Below, piece after piece: positions 43,341 to 55,355 of a stretch of 64,000 nucleotides of DNA. A program made the position numbers and the translations under genes. Within the stretch, counting starts at the first letter, position 1. Each line of letters starts with the position of its first letter. Under the pieces are notes generated by a model. That model was not told where the DNA came from and did not search any database. It was given only the letters and a program-made list of their open reading frames with translations. Origin of the DNA: Paraescarpia echinospica (lineage: Eukaryota; Annelida; Polychaeta; Sabellida; Siboglinidae); assembly GCA_020002185.1 (NCBI GenBank), contig CM034544.1, positions 29,905,842-29,969,841 of the forward strand, written 5' to 3'.

Positions 43341-45501
43341 CATTCGCTTTGTTTAGGTATGTGGACAGTCTGGTGTTCTGAACAATCACTAAGGATTAAT
43401 GAACACTTGTGCAGAATGTCACCCACTTGGCAGGTTTAATTGATCTATTCAGCAATGAGGACACTGCTTAGGCCTCACTCTGGACACTGTCACTCACAGT
43501 GTTGTGTATTGTCTTAGTTGGTGCATTGAGCTAATCTACTTGACCATGAATCAATGGTGGCTCTGGTTGTGCATTACACCCACCTGTGGAGCTAAGATTC
43601 TCTGCCTGCTATTTTTTGATGGAAACTGACTAATCTGTAATTGGTCACTGGCAGTAGCTTGTGTCAACAGACAGCATTAACCCACTAGACCCCTGTTAAA
43701 CTGGACAGTTGCCTGTAGGTTTTAAACTGTGTCAAACAGTGAGTCTACCTTTTGCTCTCAAATAATCTGTCCTCTTAGTTTTACACATAAAGACATAATC
43801 TGGCATAACTTGGTAAGTCTTTGTAGCAGCACATTTGTACTTCCAGTGTATCATTGCAACATAACATACATATTACATACTGTGTGCCACATTTGAATGT
43901 TGTGCATGTAATATTTCCATGCAATCCATTTGCATATATAATGTAAAACTTCAACAGCCGTTTTCTTCATTTTCACTTTTTGACCCCTACCATGTTCAAT
44001 GCTCCATAACTTCACAAATTTTTGTAGCTGTCATAATTTTTGAAACCGTGTAAAAAGGATGTAAGAAAACAATGTTACAATTTTTCCGACTTATCACTCA
44101 TTTGGTCAGCCGGGGTCACATATAAACGTATTAGTCCAAAAGACTTCAGGGCCACTTGGCCCATTTTTTATTTTATATTGATATACATTTTAGAAGTCCT
44201 ATGTTTAAATATTGGACTACCCAATTGTATACTTAAAGTTGAACGCACATTTTATATATATATCTTATTAACCATCTATTTTTATTTCATGTGCACCTAT
44301 ATCTTTGTATTTTAGTTATTTATTACTTTTTTTATTTACTTTTATTGTATGTACATATGTACATATGGTCTATGCCTAATTTCAGCATAGTATCAGCTCT
44401 AAAAACAAAACTACTTAAGATATCTGATTGATTTTGGTCCACTTTCTTCCACAATATGTGCTTTATAAGTATTCCAAATTTTAAGACAATATATCAATGG
44501 GTAGCAGAGAAATCCTCCGTTGAATAATGTAATTTAGCCTGAAAAAGGAGTTTTTGAGAAAACTGCGAACAAAGTTGATTGTCCATTTCAAAGCACTTAA
44601 AAGGCTCCAGTTTGGTATGTAAAGTCCTTCTCATGTGCCTTAGCCACTCTTTTCTTCTTTCTCTGTTGCCTAGCTCTCTTTGTAGACTGGCCAGTTGCTG
44701 CTGTCACGCGTGTCAAATGACTGAACCATCTCCATCAAGTTGTGACCACACTTCAGAAAAATCTTTATTTAAAAATCGTGCATATTTAATTAGGTAAATA
44801 TGACATGATAGGCAGTCACTAAAATGCACTTTTTATGATATTTGACAGCCTCATTTAGATGTGACATCTCATGTGTATATAGAAGGATAGTATGATGTAA
44901 ATCTGGTGGAAAAAAAAAATTTGCAATTTAAAAAAAATCACTAAAATATAGGGGTTTAGCCTGGCCTTAATATGCATTTGTTTACAAAAAACGCGTACGA
45001 ATGTCAATAACATATTTGTACGTACAGCCATACAAATTTTTCTTTTGCAGAGAGTCTCAAAATGAAATAAAATGCCACTTGAGGGTGATTTTTGACATAT
45101 TTTTTAATGGTCTTTAAACACATTTAAATATCACTAAACAACATAAAAAATCAATTCTTTTTGGTCTGGAGTATTGTTTAATGTGTTAGGCATTGTCTGA
45201 GAAAAAATTGTTACTTTATCTTCAAAACATTTATTACTTTGATTTAAATCAAAACAAGCATAGCATAGGCATCCTTACCACATTAATGTTCAAGTTAATG
45301 TCATTGTGAACCTTTAAGAGGGCAGTCTCTGTCAAATGGAACTGTCTATATGCTGATTTAGTCAAGACAATTGTGCTAATGTGAGACCTTAGACGACTTG
45401 CCAAAACCTTTTCTAATTTTTAAAAAATAAAGCTGCATTTAGAAATAGGTCTGTAACTGTTTAAGGACTTCCTTGAATGTAGTGATGGTGTCTTGGTTAT
45501 T
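43341..45501. other. Non-coding stretch
   Basis: No exon or named repeat is recognised. Some phrases near 43,610-43,720 (taatctgtaattggtcactg, ctgttaaactgg) are weak copies of 42,370-42,450, which may mark another old repeat pair. Confidence 0.4.
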
Positions 45502-46006
45502 CATGTTGGGTATATTTAGCTCTCAAGAAACGTTTTTTTTCTCTGTATAATTTTGACCGTATCTCGCAACCTTCTTCAGCAGACTGAATTTACGGTCGTG
45601 TCAAATGACCTACGTCATATGACACAATTAAGCTGGAGCATTACAACGGAGAAAAAGCGAGGGCACTGGGCACACGATTTAAAGAACATCTAGTGTGTCG
45701 CCAACCCCTACAAGCGATAAGCGAACATAAGTTGAAAACAGGTCAAAGATGTAAAAATCTTAGACCTCGAGGAGAACCGGTGTACGAGAAAGATCAAGGA
45801 GGCGATAAACATCTACAGGGGGGAGCCTTCACTGAACAGAGATTTCGGCCAGGAGCTCCCGCCAGTCATGCTACAGCTTATGTCACATGATGTAGGTCAT
45901 GTGACACGACCATAAATTCAATCTGCTGAAGAAGGCCGTGAGATGCGTTCGAAATTATACAGAGAAAAACAAAATAGTTTCTTGAGAGGTAAATATACCC
46001 AACATG
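45502..46006 (+). mobile_element. Penelope-like GIY-YIG nuclease remnant inside an inverted repeat
   Basis: The centre (about 45,630-45,890) reads LEHYNGEKARALGTRFKEHL, and after a frame change [20 protein letters not shown], then [13 protein letters not shown]. This matches the C-terminal GIY-YIG-type endonuclease of Penelope-like elements (LGxRxKEH ... RKIKEAIxIxxxxPxLNRDxGxELP). Both sides are flanked by an imperfect inverted repeat of about 130 bp (catgttgggtatatttagc on the left, taaatatacccaacatg on the right). At least one frameshift is present. Confidence 0.7.
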
Positions 46007-46077
46007 TTTTGAGTGGGGTACCACAGAGATCATTACTGGGAGCTATATTATTCTTAATATATATAAAAAAGACCAAG
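46001..46077 (+). mobile_element. Left piece of a LINE RT split by an RTE insertion
   Basis: Reads HVLSGVPQRSLLGAILFLIY, which is the conserved SGVPQGSxLGPxLFxIYIND block of CR1-type reverse transcriptases. The next residues of the block (ND...FADD) resume at about 47110. It begins at or inside the end of the preceding inverted repeat. Confidence 0.75.
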
Positions 46078-47123
46078 ATATGATCATGGAACGAATAAAG
46101 GAATTCTACACTGAGCAATATGACAGTGAACAGAGTACCATAATTCACACCGACCCGAAAGAGGTACCAGAGATAATAACATGGGAAATGGAAGCTGCGC
46201 TAAGAGATATGAAGAATGGGAAGACATCAGGCAACGACCATGTAAACATTGAAACATTAAAAGCAGAAGAAGATATCAGCTCGAAGACTCTGCCTAAGCT
46301 GTATACTAAATACTTATTTGAAAGATGGTGCTAATCATCAAGAAGGGAAATAAGAAAGACTTAAAGAACTACAGACCGATGTGTCTGTTATCAAACATCT
46401 ACAAATTACTCACAAAGATACTAACGAATAGACTAGAGAAGACACTGGACGAAAACCAGCCACGAGAGCAAGCAGGATTCAGAAGCAGGTACTCAACGAC
46501 AGACCACATACACGTGGTAAACCGACTGAAAGAGAAGTGCCGATAATATAATATCCCGCTCTGCATCGCTTTCGTCGACTACGAGAAGGCTTTCAACTCG
46601 GTGCAAACTCCAGCAATACTGACCTCCCTTCAAGAACAGGGGATAGAAGATGTGTACATCAATCTCCCGAAAGACATCTACATCAACAGCTCGGTGACAG
46701 TCCACCTGCACAAAAAGAGCACCAAGGTCAACATCAAGAGAGGAGTACGACAGGGTGACACCATATCGCCCAAGCTGTTCATGGCAACACTCGAAAGCAT
46801 ATTCCGAAGACTGATCTGGGAAACCAGAGGCTTGATGATAGACGGAGAATATCTCAGCCATCTTCGCTTCGCCGACGACATACTCATATGTGCTACTACA
46901 CAGCAAGAACTACAAAACATGCTGCAGGAGCTAGCTGATGAAAGTAAAAAACAAGGTCTCAAGATGAACATCTCGAAGACAAAAGTGATGCTAGAAAATT
47001 ACACACCAATACATATCGACACAACGCAGATAGAGAACGTTGAAAGCTACGTCTATCTGGGACAGCGATACAATATCAGAGACAAACCACGGGACACTAC
47101 GGCTGCACAATGATGATGATGAT
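46078..47123 (+). mobile_element. RTE-clade LINE fragment with ATG-repeat tail
   Basis: Frames read ALRDMKNGKTSGNDHV, then after a shift KKGNKKDLKNYRPMCLLSNI, YKLLTKILTNRLEKTL, REQAGFRSRYSTTDHIHVVN, a stop pair, CIAFVDYEKAFNSVQT, RQGDTISPKLFMATLESIF and LRFADDILICA. The set is diagnostic for RTE-clade reverse transcriptase. The sequence ends at ctgcacaatgatgatgatga, a typical RTE 3' end with a short (ATG)n tail. Endonuclease and 5' parts are missing and at least two frame lesions are present. Confidence 0.88.
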
Positions 47124-48060
47124 GATATCAACAATTTGGATGATGAGATAACAATTAAGGTGTTGAAATTTGCAGATGATACAAAAGTGTTTAGAAGAAT
47201 TAAACGTGATGGAGATAGACAGTATTTACAAGATGATCTTGACAGGTTAATCAAATTGTCTGAAAAGTGGCAAATGTTGTTCAATTTTGGGAAATGTAAA
47301 TGCCTTTAAACAGGATATGGGAACGAAGATGTATAATATACAATGGGGGGTACTGTACTAAATACTACTGTAAAAGAAAAGGGCTTAGTTAGGGTTAACC
47401 ATTAATGCTGATATGAGGTTTCAGAGCAGTGCGGAATTGCAGCTTCAAAGGGAAATAAAATCCTTGGATTAATTAGACGAAATATAACATATAAGGAAAC
47501 AGAACTAATAATACTGCTGTACAAAACAATAGTTAGGCCTCGTTTAGATTATTGTATTCAAGCATGGAGGCCATATCGCAAGAAGGACATAGATATGCTA
47601 GAAAGAGTACAGAGGAGAGCGACTAAAATGATACCAAAACTGAAGAATCTTAGTTACAAAATTCGCCTAAAAGAATGTAGTTTAACAACACTAGAGACCA
47701 GGGATTGAGAGAAGATCAGATAGAAGTGTTTAAAATATTGAATGGTTATGAAAATATTGATAGAAATATTTTTTTCTCAGTTAAGAAAGATAGGACTAGA
47801 TGACATGAAGTTACTTTAGTAAAGGAGCAGTGAAGATTAGATATAAGAAAGTTCTCATTTTCACGAAGGACTGTAAATGAATGGAACAGATTATCTGCTG
47901 ATTGTGTGGGTGCTAGTAGAGTGAATATATTCAAAAATAAAATCAATACATACCTCAGAAGGGCGGGATATACGCAGACAAAAAGGGTTGGACTCTCGAT
48001 AAGCCAAAAGGCTTCCTTGTCCACCTGCCATCTAGAGTTAATTCTCTGGGTGGCAATCTT
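47110..48060 (+). mobile_element. Right piece of the split LINE: RT catalytic block to 3' end
   Basis: Begins NNLDDEITIKVLKFADDTKV, then LSEKWQMLFNFGKCKCL and, with many frame lesions, TIVRPRLDYCIQAWRPYRKK, DIDMLERVQRRATKMIPKLK, and KINTYLRRAGYTQ near 47,960. This is the continuation of the 46,001-46,077 RT fragment. Stops and indels are numerous. Confidence 0.8.
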
Positions 48061-48089
48061 GTAAAATCTTGTTAAATGTTTAGGTCTTG

Positions 48090-48700
48090 TTTAGGCAGAG
48101 ATGACTTCTTAAGAAGTGGAGTGACATGGGCATATTTGAAATCATCAGGAAAACAGCCATAGCAAAGTGATACATTTATAATATTCGTTATAGGTCCAAT
48201 TAGTGTATCGAGACATGTTTTTAGCAGTATTGTTGGAAATGGATCAAGTGCACAAGATTTATTTGGGGAGGATATAATTATTTTCCTAACTTCATCAACT
48301 GTTGCAGGTTCAAATGATACAAGTAGAGAATTTACTTATGGAAAGTCCGCACTGACATTACTTAAATTATGACCTGGGAAAGCAGAACGAATAATACTGA
48401 TTTTATTCTTAAAGTGACTAGAGAACGAGTCACATAGAGACTTAATTGATACATGATCAGGTAGCGATGGAGTAGGCCGTCTGTGTAGAATGTCATTGAT
48501 GCAGTTCCATAACTGATGCACGTGTTATCAGACTTATATGACCACATTTGTATAATAATCTGATTTAGCTTTGGCCATTTTTCTGTTACATAGGTGACAT
48601 TGCTTAGAATAGCGCAACCAGTCTAAAGGCGAGCATGATTAGCGCCATACACACTCTAAATAACAACGACGCTTTTTAGAAAGTATAATTTTGGAAGTCA
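48090..48700 (-). mobile_element. LINE fragment (minus strand), linker and start of RT
   Basis: The minus strand reads WNCINDILHRRPTPSLPDHV (48521 down), then FSSHFKNKISIIRSAFPGHN, and farther on CYGCFPDDFKYAHVTPLLKK (about 48,170-48,105). This is the linker between endonuclease and RT plus RT block 1 of an L2/CR1-type LINE. Stops interrupt it. Confidence 0.75.
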
Positions 48701-49552
48701 TCCATGGAGCCGGCGGCCTTTCTGACACACATTTGGATGTCACTGGTACATGTTTGTTAAGTAATGCATTGAGGACTTGACAGCACTGTTTATATAAGTC
48801 AGATAGTCATAGATAAATAGAAGAGGGATTGTAAATGAGGAAAAATTAGGTGGGATTTTTCTAAACTCACACCAGACCTTAATACAAAGTTGTGTATTTT
48901 CCACATGTTTATATTTATTGGTCAACACCACAGTTTCGTTTTACTAGCTAAAGTCCGTACATGTAGATGTACTGCTGATAAAATGTCCAGCTTACGTACA
49001 TTTGAAGAGATGAGATCATGGGCAGTGAACCATGGTCGACTATTCATTTCTCCTACGCATGTCACTGGGTCATAAGGCCTTTAGTTGTCCTGAGTAGTGA
49101 CACCTGTACAGCACTTGGTGACAGATCAGGTAAAATGTGTTATGGTATACATATAAATATCTGTTGAGGATTTGTGATTACAGAAAGGCTTAGTCAGGAC
49201 ATGATGGACATTCTCCACAACGTGGGCACTAACTATGGTGTGGAACAGTCGTGTATGTTTCTGTGATCAGCGGCAACAGGAAGTAAGTGTTTATGGCTGC
49301 AAATTTTAACCGCGTGTTTATATGTGACCTGCCACAGTGAAGTGGGTGTAAAGTCACAAAATTGTGAAATTGAGTGTTGTACCATTTTGAATTGTATTTA
49401 ATTTGAAAAAAAATTTTTATGTATTACTAAAATTGTAAAATTGAATGTTGTACCGTTTTGGATTCCACAGATTACGAGCTTTAAAATTGTAACTCATTTG
49501 TTGAAACATCTTCAGTAGTTTTTTATTTATTGCTAAAATTGAAGCAAGCTTA
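48701..49552. other. Non-coding stretch before the tandem-unit region
   Basis: No coding feature is recognised. A short direct repeat (aaaattgtaaaattgaatgttgtacc and an earlier aaaattgtgaaattgagtgt form) lies at 49,355-49,455. Confidence 0.4.
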
Positions 49553-49830
49553 AAAAGCAACATTTTGAGAAACAAGGTAATTTTGACTCATAATATCTCT
49601 TACTTTGAAACTGTGAGTTCACAGATGCAGGTATTTTATTAGTTTTGGGTTGTTTATCGAGGAAAATAAAATGGTCATTTAACGTTTCGTTGTTTGAGAT
49701 GAGATTGTACGGTTGTATTTCTGCTAAAATCAAAAAATTGATGGAACTTGGCCCCGACACCTATATTGACCCGTGTCCATAATAGACCCATGCAACTTAT
49801 TACCCAGTTCGCTGTGGAGGATCATGTACT
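49553..49830 (+). repeat. Dispersed repeat related to 5085-5290, left edge of the tandem units
   Basis: Shares ordered blocks with 5085-5290 (see that entry). Its right half, from about 49714, is the start of the tandemly repeated unit; its left half (49553-49713) occurs here only and is absent from later units, where CR1 sequence takes its place. Confidence 0.6.
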
Positions 49831-50758
49831 GGTTGCATAACTCACCCTTTTCAAAGAATGTATATTGACATAATACATTTATTATATGTGGCACGTCGTC
49901 ACGGTTCAGCTGTTAATGTAATTTTGACATTATACATTGGAGGTCTGAGAATTACATAAAAGGGCAATATTTCTGTTAAATACAGTTTCATCCATAATTC
50001 AATTTGTTGTAAAGTTATGGGTGGTTGAACTGACCCACCCAAAGAATTGTTGACAGATACTATATAAATTACTTTCAAATTGCACACCATTCAATCCAAA
50101 ACACTGTTCAAAATACTTTACCTGCGATAATATTTTGACTTTTCCAAAATGTTGTTAAAAATACCTTACTATCGAAACAGGTGCGGCCTGACACGTATTG
50201 ATGTATGATTCTATGACTTTATGTGATAGAAAGTAGCGGCTTTTTTGTGTTGCCAGTAGACATATCTTAGTTGTAATTAGATACTCGGACATTGTGCAAT
50301 ATTTAAGTGTTGGTATATTATATTCAATACTGTTTGAAGTAAAGAAAGGAATCAGCTGGATCAGTACAGCTTGATGGAAAGAAAGGAATGTTATAAATAT
50401 GACATAGTTGTGTCACTAAAGAAATTGTGTAGATATTTCAATAATCGTAGTATATTTATTTAACAGGAAGAGATCACCCTGGCTTGGTGCTTCAAATGGC
50501 AGAATTGAACCCTGGATATAGTAGTTCCCATACCTGACCTAAAAAATTTTAGTGATTAATTTAATTCACCGGTTATTAGGTATTTGGCTACATTGTTCGA
50601 TTTACCGATTTAAAATGGTGTCCTTGTTTAATTAAATGTACTGTATGCAAATGATTTTCTCAGTAACAGACGGCTTTTGTCAGTGACCCCTTCACTCAGT
50701 CAGGGCAATGTTTATGTTCAACCACCGCCTTGAAACACATCAGAATCTCCCCCCCCCC

Positions 50759-51316
50759 AATTCACTTTCTGTGTTCATTCATTAACTTTGGGAGAAGTGT
50801 AACAGTATCTCCTCCCAGGTTCACTTTCTGCGTTCATTCACTAACTTAGGGGGAAGTGTAACAGTATCTCCTCCCAGGTTCACTTTCTGTGTTCATTCAC
50901 TGACTTTGGGGAAGTGTAACAGTATCTCCTCCCAGGTTCACTTTCAGTGTTCATTCACTAACTTTTGGGGAAGTGTAACAGTATCTCCTCCCAGATTCAC
51001 TTTCTGTGTTCATTCACTAACTTTGAGGGAAGTGTAACACTATCTCCTCCCAGGTTCACTTTCTGTGTTCATCCACTAACTTTAGGGGAAGTGTAACAGT
51101 ATCTCCTCCCACGTTCACTTTCTGTGTTCATTCACTAACTTTGGGGGAAGTGTAACAGTATTTCCTCCTAGGTTCACTTTCAGTGTTCATTCACTAACTT
51201 TGGGGGAAGTGTAACAGTATGTCCTCCCATATTCACTTTCAGTGTTCATTCACTAACTTTGGGGGAGTGAGACAGTATCTCCTCCCAAGTTCACTTTCTG
51301 TGTTCATTCACTAACT
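50759..51316. repeat. 59-bp minisatellite in R1, about 9-10 copies
   Basis: The unit is ttcactttctgtgttcattc, then actaactttgggggaagtgt, then aacagtatctcctcccagg. It is preceded by a C run (ctcccccccccaatt), present at the same place in every unit. Confidence 0.93.
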
Positions 51317-51738
51317 AAGAACAATTGGCCTCTGATCTACCAAATGGTGATGTATTTCAAAACACATAATAGTAGTTATTTATATATATTTACTTACGTA
51401 TTTGCAGTTTGCTATGATTGTCTTGATGGCTTTTATCCTGCCTTCATATGTATGTTGAAATTCAGACCCCAAAAGATTTTCTTTATCATGAAACACAAGA
51501 TTATTTTGTTATATTGACAACTGTACGAATGGATGTTTAATCTAGCAGATGTTATGTCGCCCTAGCAATGTAGTTTACTCATATTACCATTATTAAAATT
51601 ATTGGAGAAGACAAAGCTTGTCGGAGGTCACATGCATAATTTTGAATGTGACACAGGCAACCGCAACATACAGCATCCATTAATTAACAAATCTGCAACT
51701 TTGCAATTTACCTACATCACAAACCAGATTATGTGCGT

Positions 51739-52190
51739 GACTGTCATCAGGCACTGCATGCCTTGCCAACAGTGTTGATGACTGTCGTCAGGCGCCGCCT
51801 TGCCAACAGTGTTGATGACTGTCGTCAGGCGCTGCCTTGCCAACAGTGTTGATGACTGTCGTCAGGCGCCACCTTGCCAACAGTGTGGATGACTGTCGTC
51901 AGGCACTGCCTTGCCAACAGTGTTGATGACTGTCATCAGGCGCTGCCTTGCCAACAGTGTTGATGACTATCGTCAGGCGCTGCCTTGCCAACAGTGTTGA
52001 TGACTGTCATCAGACGCTGGCTTGCCAGTAGTGTTGATGACTGTCGTCAGGTGCTGCCTTGCCAACAGTGTTGATGACTGTCGTCAGGTGCTGCCTTGCC
52101 AACAGTGTTGATGACTGTCATCAGGCGCTGCCTTGCCAACAGTGTTGATGACTGTCGTCAGGCGCTGCCTTGCCAACAGTGTTGATGACA
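51739..52190. repeat. 37-bp minisatellite in R1, about 12 copies
   Basis: The unit is ttgccaacagtgttgatgac, then tgtcgtcaggcgctgcc. Copies with gtcatca form a perfect TGATGAC-T-GTCATCA inverted repeat. The array ends at tgatgacagttatatatatt in each unit. Confidence 0.93.
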
Positions 52191-52704
52191 GTTATATATA
52201 TTATATATTACTATTGCTGCTTGACATCTCTGATTCTTATGAATGAAACATTCCCTAATACAGATGTCACTTTAAAAACTTTCCTTTACGTTTTGTCATT
52301 AAGAAAAAATTGTCCCCAGAATTTCAAAAAAATATATGACAGAATGTATGAACAGTGTTCACATGTTTGACGTCCATTTTGTATGGCTTGACGAACCTTT
52401 TACTAGTCACCAGGTAACACGGTGGATAGGTTAGATGTTAATAAAATAGAAAGTTTACTACAGTAATGACTGTATGTATTAAACATAATTAAGTTATCAG
52501 GTGTCCATAAACACAGTGCACAAAAATAGTTCCCAGATACACTGTCCGAATACTTACTTATCATCATGTCACCCCTGTTTTATTACCATGGTATTAATAG
52601 GGCTTTGTTACATTATTTTAACAATACCTTGTATATCATTGTCTGATTACATAAGAGCAGAAATAAAATTATTTCACAGAGGTGTCCGAAAACTGAAGGT
52701 ACAC

Positions 52705-53218
52705 TAACACTTTGCCAGTAATGGGAGGAAGGGGGGCAACATACAGAAACTGTAAGAGGATGGCGATCAACGCACTAGTTGAGCAGATGTGTGAAGAAGA
52801 GGGCGTGGGATTCATAGATTTTTGGGGGTACTTTGTTGGGAGAGAAGATATGTACATGAGAGATGGCCTCCATCTAAGTGGAAAGGGGGCAGCAGTATTC
52901 TCAGAGAATCTGCTGCGATCTGTTGACAGTGGGACAGGTTGCATCTATTTAAACTAAATTCGTAGGGGGGGACTCGCAGAGAAGCCTAAAACTGGAGGCA
53001 TAGATAAAGACAGCAAAAATAATTCAGCAAAGAACAGTCTGGAAAACTGTTCTGAAGCTGGATATAAATGTGTTTGTTTAAATGCAAGGAGTATAGTAAA
53101 CAAAAGAAATGAACTAAACATTATGGTAGAAGATATTGACCCTCACCTAATAGGTATAATCGAATCATGGGCAACCACCGATATATCAGATGCCGAATTT
53201 GGACTGACAGGATATTTT
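52705..53218 (+). pseudogene. CR1 LINE fragment: SGNH-esterase end plus endonuclease start (in R1)
   Basis: Reads LPVMGGRGATYRNCKRMAIN, then FIDFWGYFVGREDMYM, RDGLHLSGKGAAVFSENLLR, a stop, and YKCVCLNARSIVNKRNELNI, IIESWATTDISDAEFGLTGY. DGLHLS supplies the DxxH motif of SGNH hydrolases. CR1-like LINEs are known to carry such an esterase domain before the APE-type endonuclease. The fragment breaks off at GYFVF, exactly at the unit boundary. The start of the esterase (GDS block) is missing, so it is a double-truncated remnant. Confidence 0.8.
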
Positions 53219-54325
53219 GTATTTCTACTAAAATATAAAAAATTATGGAACTTGGCCTCGACACCTATATTGATGACCCGTGTCCAGAATAGACCCATGC
53301 AACTTATTACCCAGTTCGCTGTGGAGGGTCATGTACTGGTTGCATAACTCACCCTTTTCAAAGAATGTATATTGACATAATACATTTATTATATGTGGCA
53401 CGTCGTCACGGTTCAGCTGTTAATGTCATTTGGACATTATACATTGAAGGTCTGAGAATAAAAGGGCAATATTTCTGTTAAATACAGTTTCATCCATAAT
53501 TCAATTTGTTGTAAAGTTATGGGTGGTTGAACTGACCCACCCAAATAATTTTTGACAGATACTATATAAATTACTTTCAAATTGCACACCATTCAATCCA
53601 AAACACTGTTCAAAATACTTTACCTGCGATAATATTTTGACTTTTCCTTAATTTTGTTAAAAATACCTTACTATCGAAACAGGTGCGGCCTGACACGTAT
53701 TGATGTATGATTCTATGACTTTATGTGATAGAAAGTAGCGGCTTTTTTGTGTTGCCAGTAGACATATCTTGGTTGTAATTAGATACTCGGACATTGTGCA
53801 ATATTTAAGTGTTGGTATATTATATTCAATACTGTTTGAAGTAAAGAAAGAAATCAGCTGGATCAGTACAGCTTGATGGAAAGAAAGGAATGTTATAAAC
53901 ATGACATAGTTGTGTCACTAAAGAAATTGTGTAGATATTTCAATAATCGTATTATATTTATTTAACAGGAAGAGATCACCCTGGCATTGTGCTTCAAATG
54001 GCAGAAGTGAAGCCTGGACATAGTTCCCATACCTGGCCTAAAATTGTTTAGTGATTAACTTAATACACCGGTTATTAGGTATTTGGCTACATTGTTCGAT
54101 TTAACGATTTAAAATGGTGTCCTTGGTTTAATGAAATGTACTGTATACAAATGATTTTCTCAGTAACAGAACAGAATACTGGTCGCATGTAGCAAGTGTA
54201 CCTGCTATTAATAGTGTGTAAAGCAGTCAGGCGTGACGACTTTTGTCAGTGACCCCTTCACTCAGTCAGGGCAATGTTTATGTTCAACCACAGCCTTGAA
54301 ACACATCAGAATCTCCCTCCCCCCC

Positions 54326-54942
54326 AATTCACTTTCTGTGTTCATTCATTAACTTTGGGAGAAGTGTAACAGTATCTCCTCCCAGGTTCACTTTCTGCGT
54401 TCATTCACTAACTTAGGGGGAAGTGTAACGGTATCTCCTCCCAGGTTAACTTTCTGTGTTCATTCACAACTTTGGGAGAAGTGTAACAGTATCTCCTCCC
54501 AGGTTCACTTTCAGTGTTCATTCACTAACTTTGGGGGAAGTGTAACAGTATCTCCTCCAGGTTCACTTTCTTTGTTCATTCACTAACTTTGAGGGTAGTG
54601 TAACAGTATCTCCTACCAGGTTCACTTTCTGTGTTCATCCACTAACTTTAGGGGAAGTGTAACAGTATCACCTCCCACATTCACTTTCTGTGTTCATTCA
54701 CTAACTTTGGGGGAAGTGTAACAGTATCTCCTCCCAGGTTCACTTTCTGTGTTCATTCACTAACTTTACGGGAAGTGTAACAGTATCTCCTCCCAGGTCC
54801 TACACTCTATGTTCATTCACTAACTTTGGGGGAAGTGTAACAGTATTTCCTCCCAGGTTCACTTTCAGTGTTCATTCACTAACTTTGGATGAAGTGTAAC
54901 AGTATCTCCTCCAATATTCACTTTGTGTTCATTCACTAACTA
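54326..54942. repeat. 59-bp minisatellite in R2, about 10-11 copies
   Basis: Same 59-bp unit as in R1. One copy carries the variant ggtcctacactctatgttca, shared with R3 and R4 but not R1, which helps order the duplications. Confidence 0.93.
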
Positions 54943-55355
54943 AGAACAATTGGCCTCTGATCTACCAAATGGCGATGTATTTCAAAACACATAATAGTAG
55001 TTATTTAGATATATTTACTTATGTGTTTGCTATGCTTGTCTTGATGGCTTTTATCCTGCCTTTATATGTATGTTGAAATTCAGACCCGAAAAGGTTTTCT
55101 TTATCATGAAACACAAGATTATTTTGTTAAATTGACAACTGTACGAATGGATGTTTAATCTAGCAGATGTTATGTCGCCCTAGCAATGTAGTTTACTCAT
55201 ACTACCATTATTAATATATTGGAGAAGACAAAGCTTGTCGGAGGTCACATGCATAATTTTGAATGTGACACAGGCAACCGCAACATACAGCATCCATTAA
55301 TTAACAAATCTGCAACTTTGCAATTTACCTACGTCACAAACAAGATTATGTGCGT

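Larger units (their letters stand above)
49714..53218 (+). repeat. Tandem unit R1, 3,505 bp
   Basis: First of at least four head-to-tail units. Order inside: unique segment with gaacttggccccgacaccta, 59-bp array (50759-51316), unique segment, 37-bp array (about 51739-52190), unique segment, CR1 esterase/endonuclease fragment (52705-53218). The next unit starts at the same phrase (tgtatttctactaaaat) at 53219. Confidence 0.92.

Noticed and set aside
52669..52944. 91-codon minus-strand ORF repeated in three units (MQPVPLSTDRS start)
   Set aside because: It is the reverse complement of the CR1 esterase fragment, which has clear plus-strand motifs.
53657..53902. 81-codon minus-strand ORF conserved in R2, R3 and R4 (MFITFLSF start)
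   Set aside because: Conservation follows from recent unit duplication; no motif, and the R1 equivalent is not open to the same extent.
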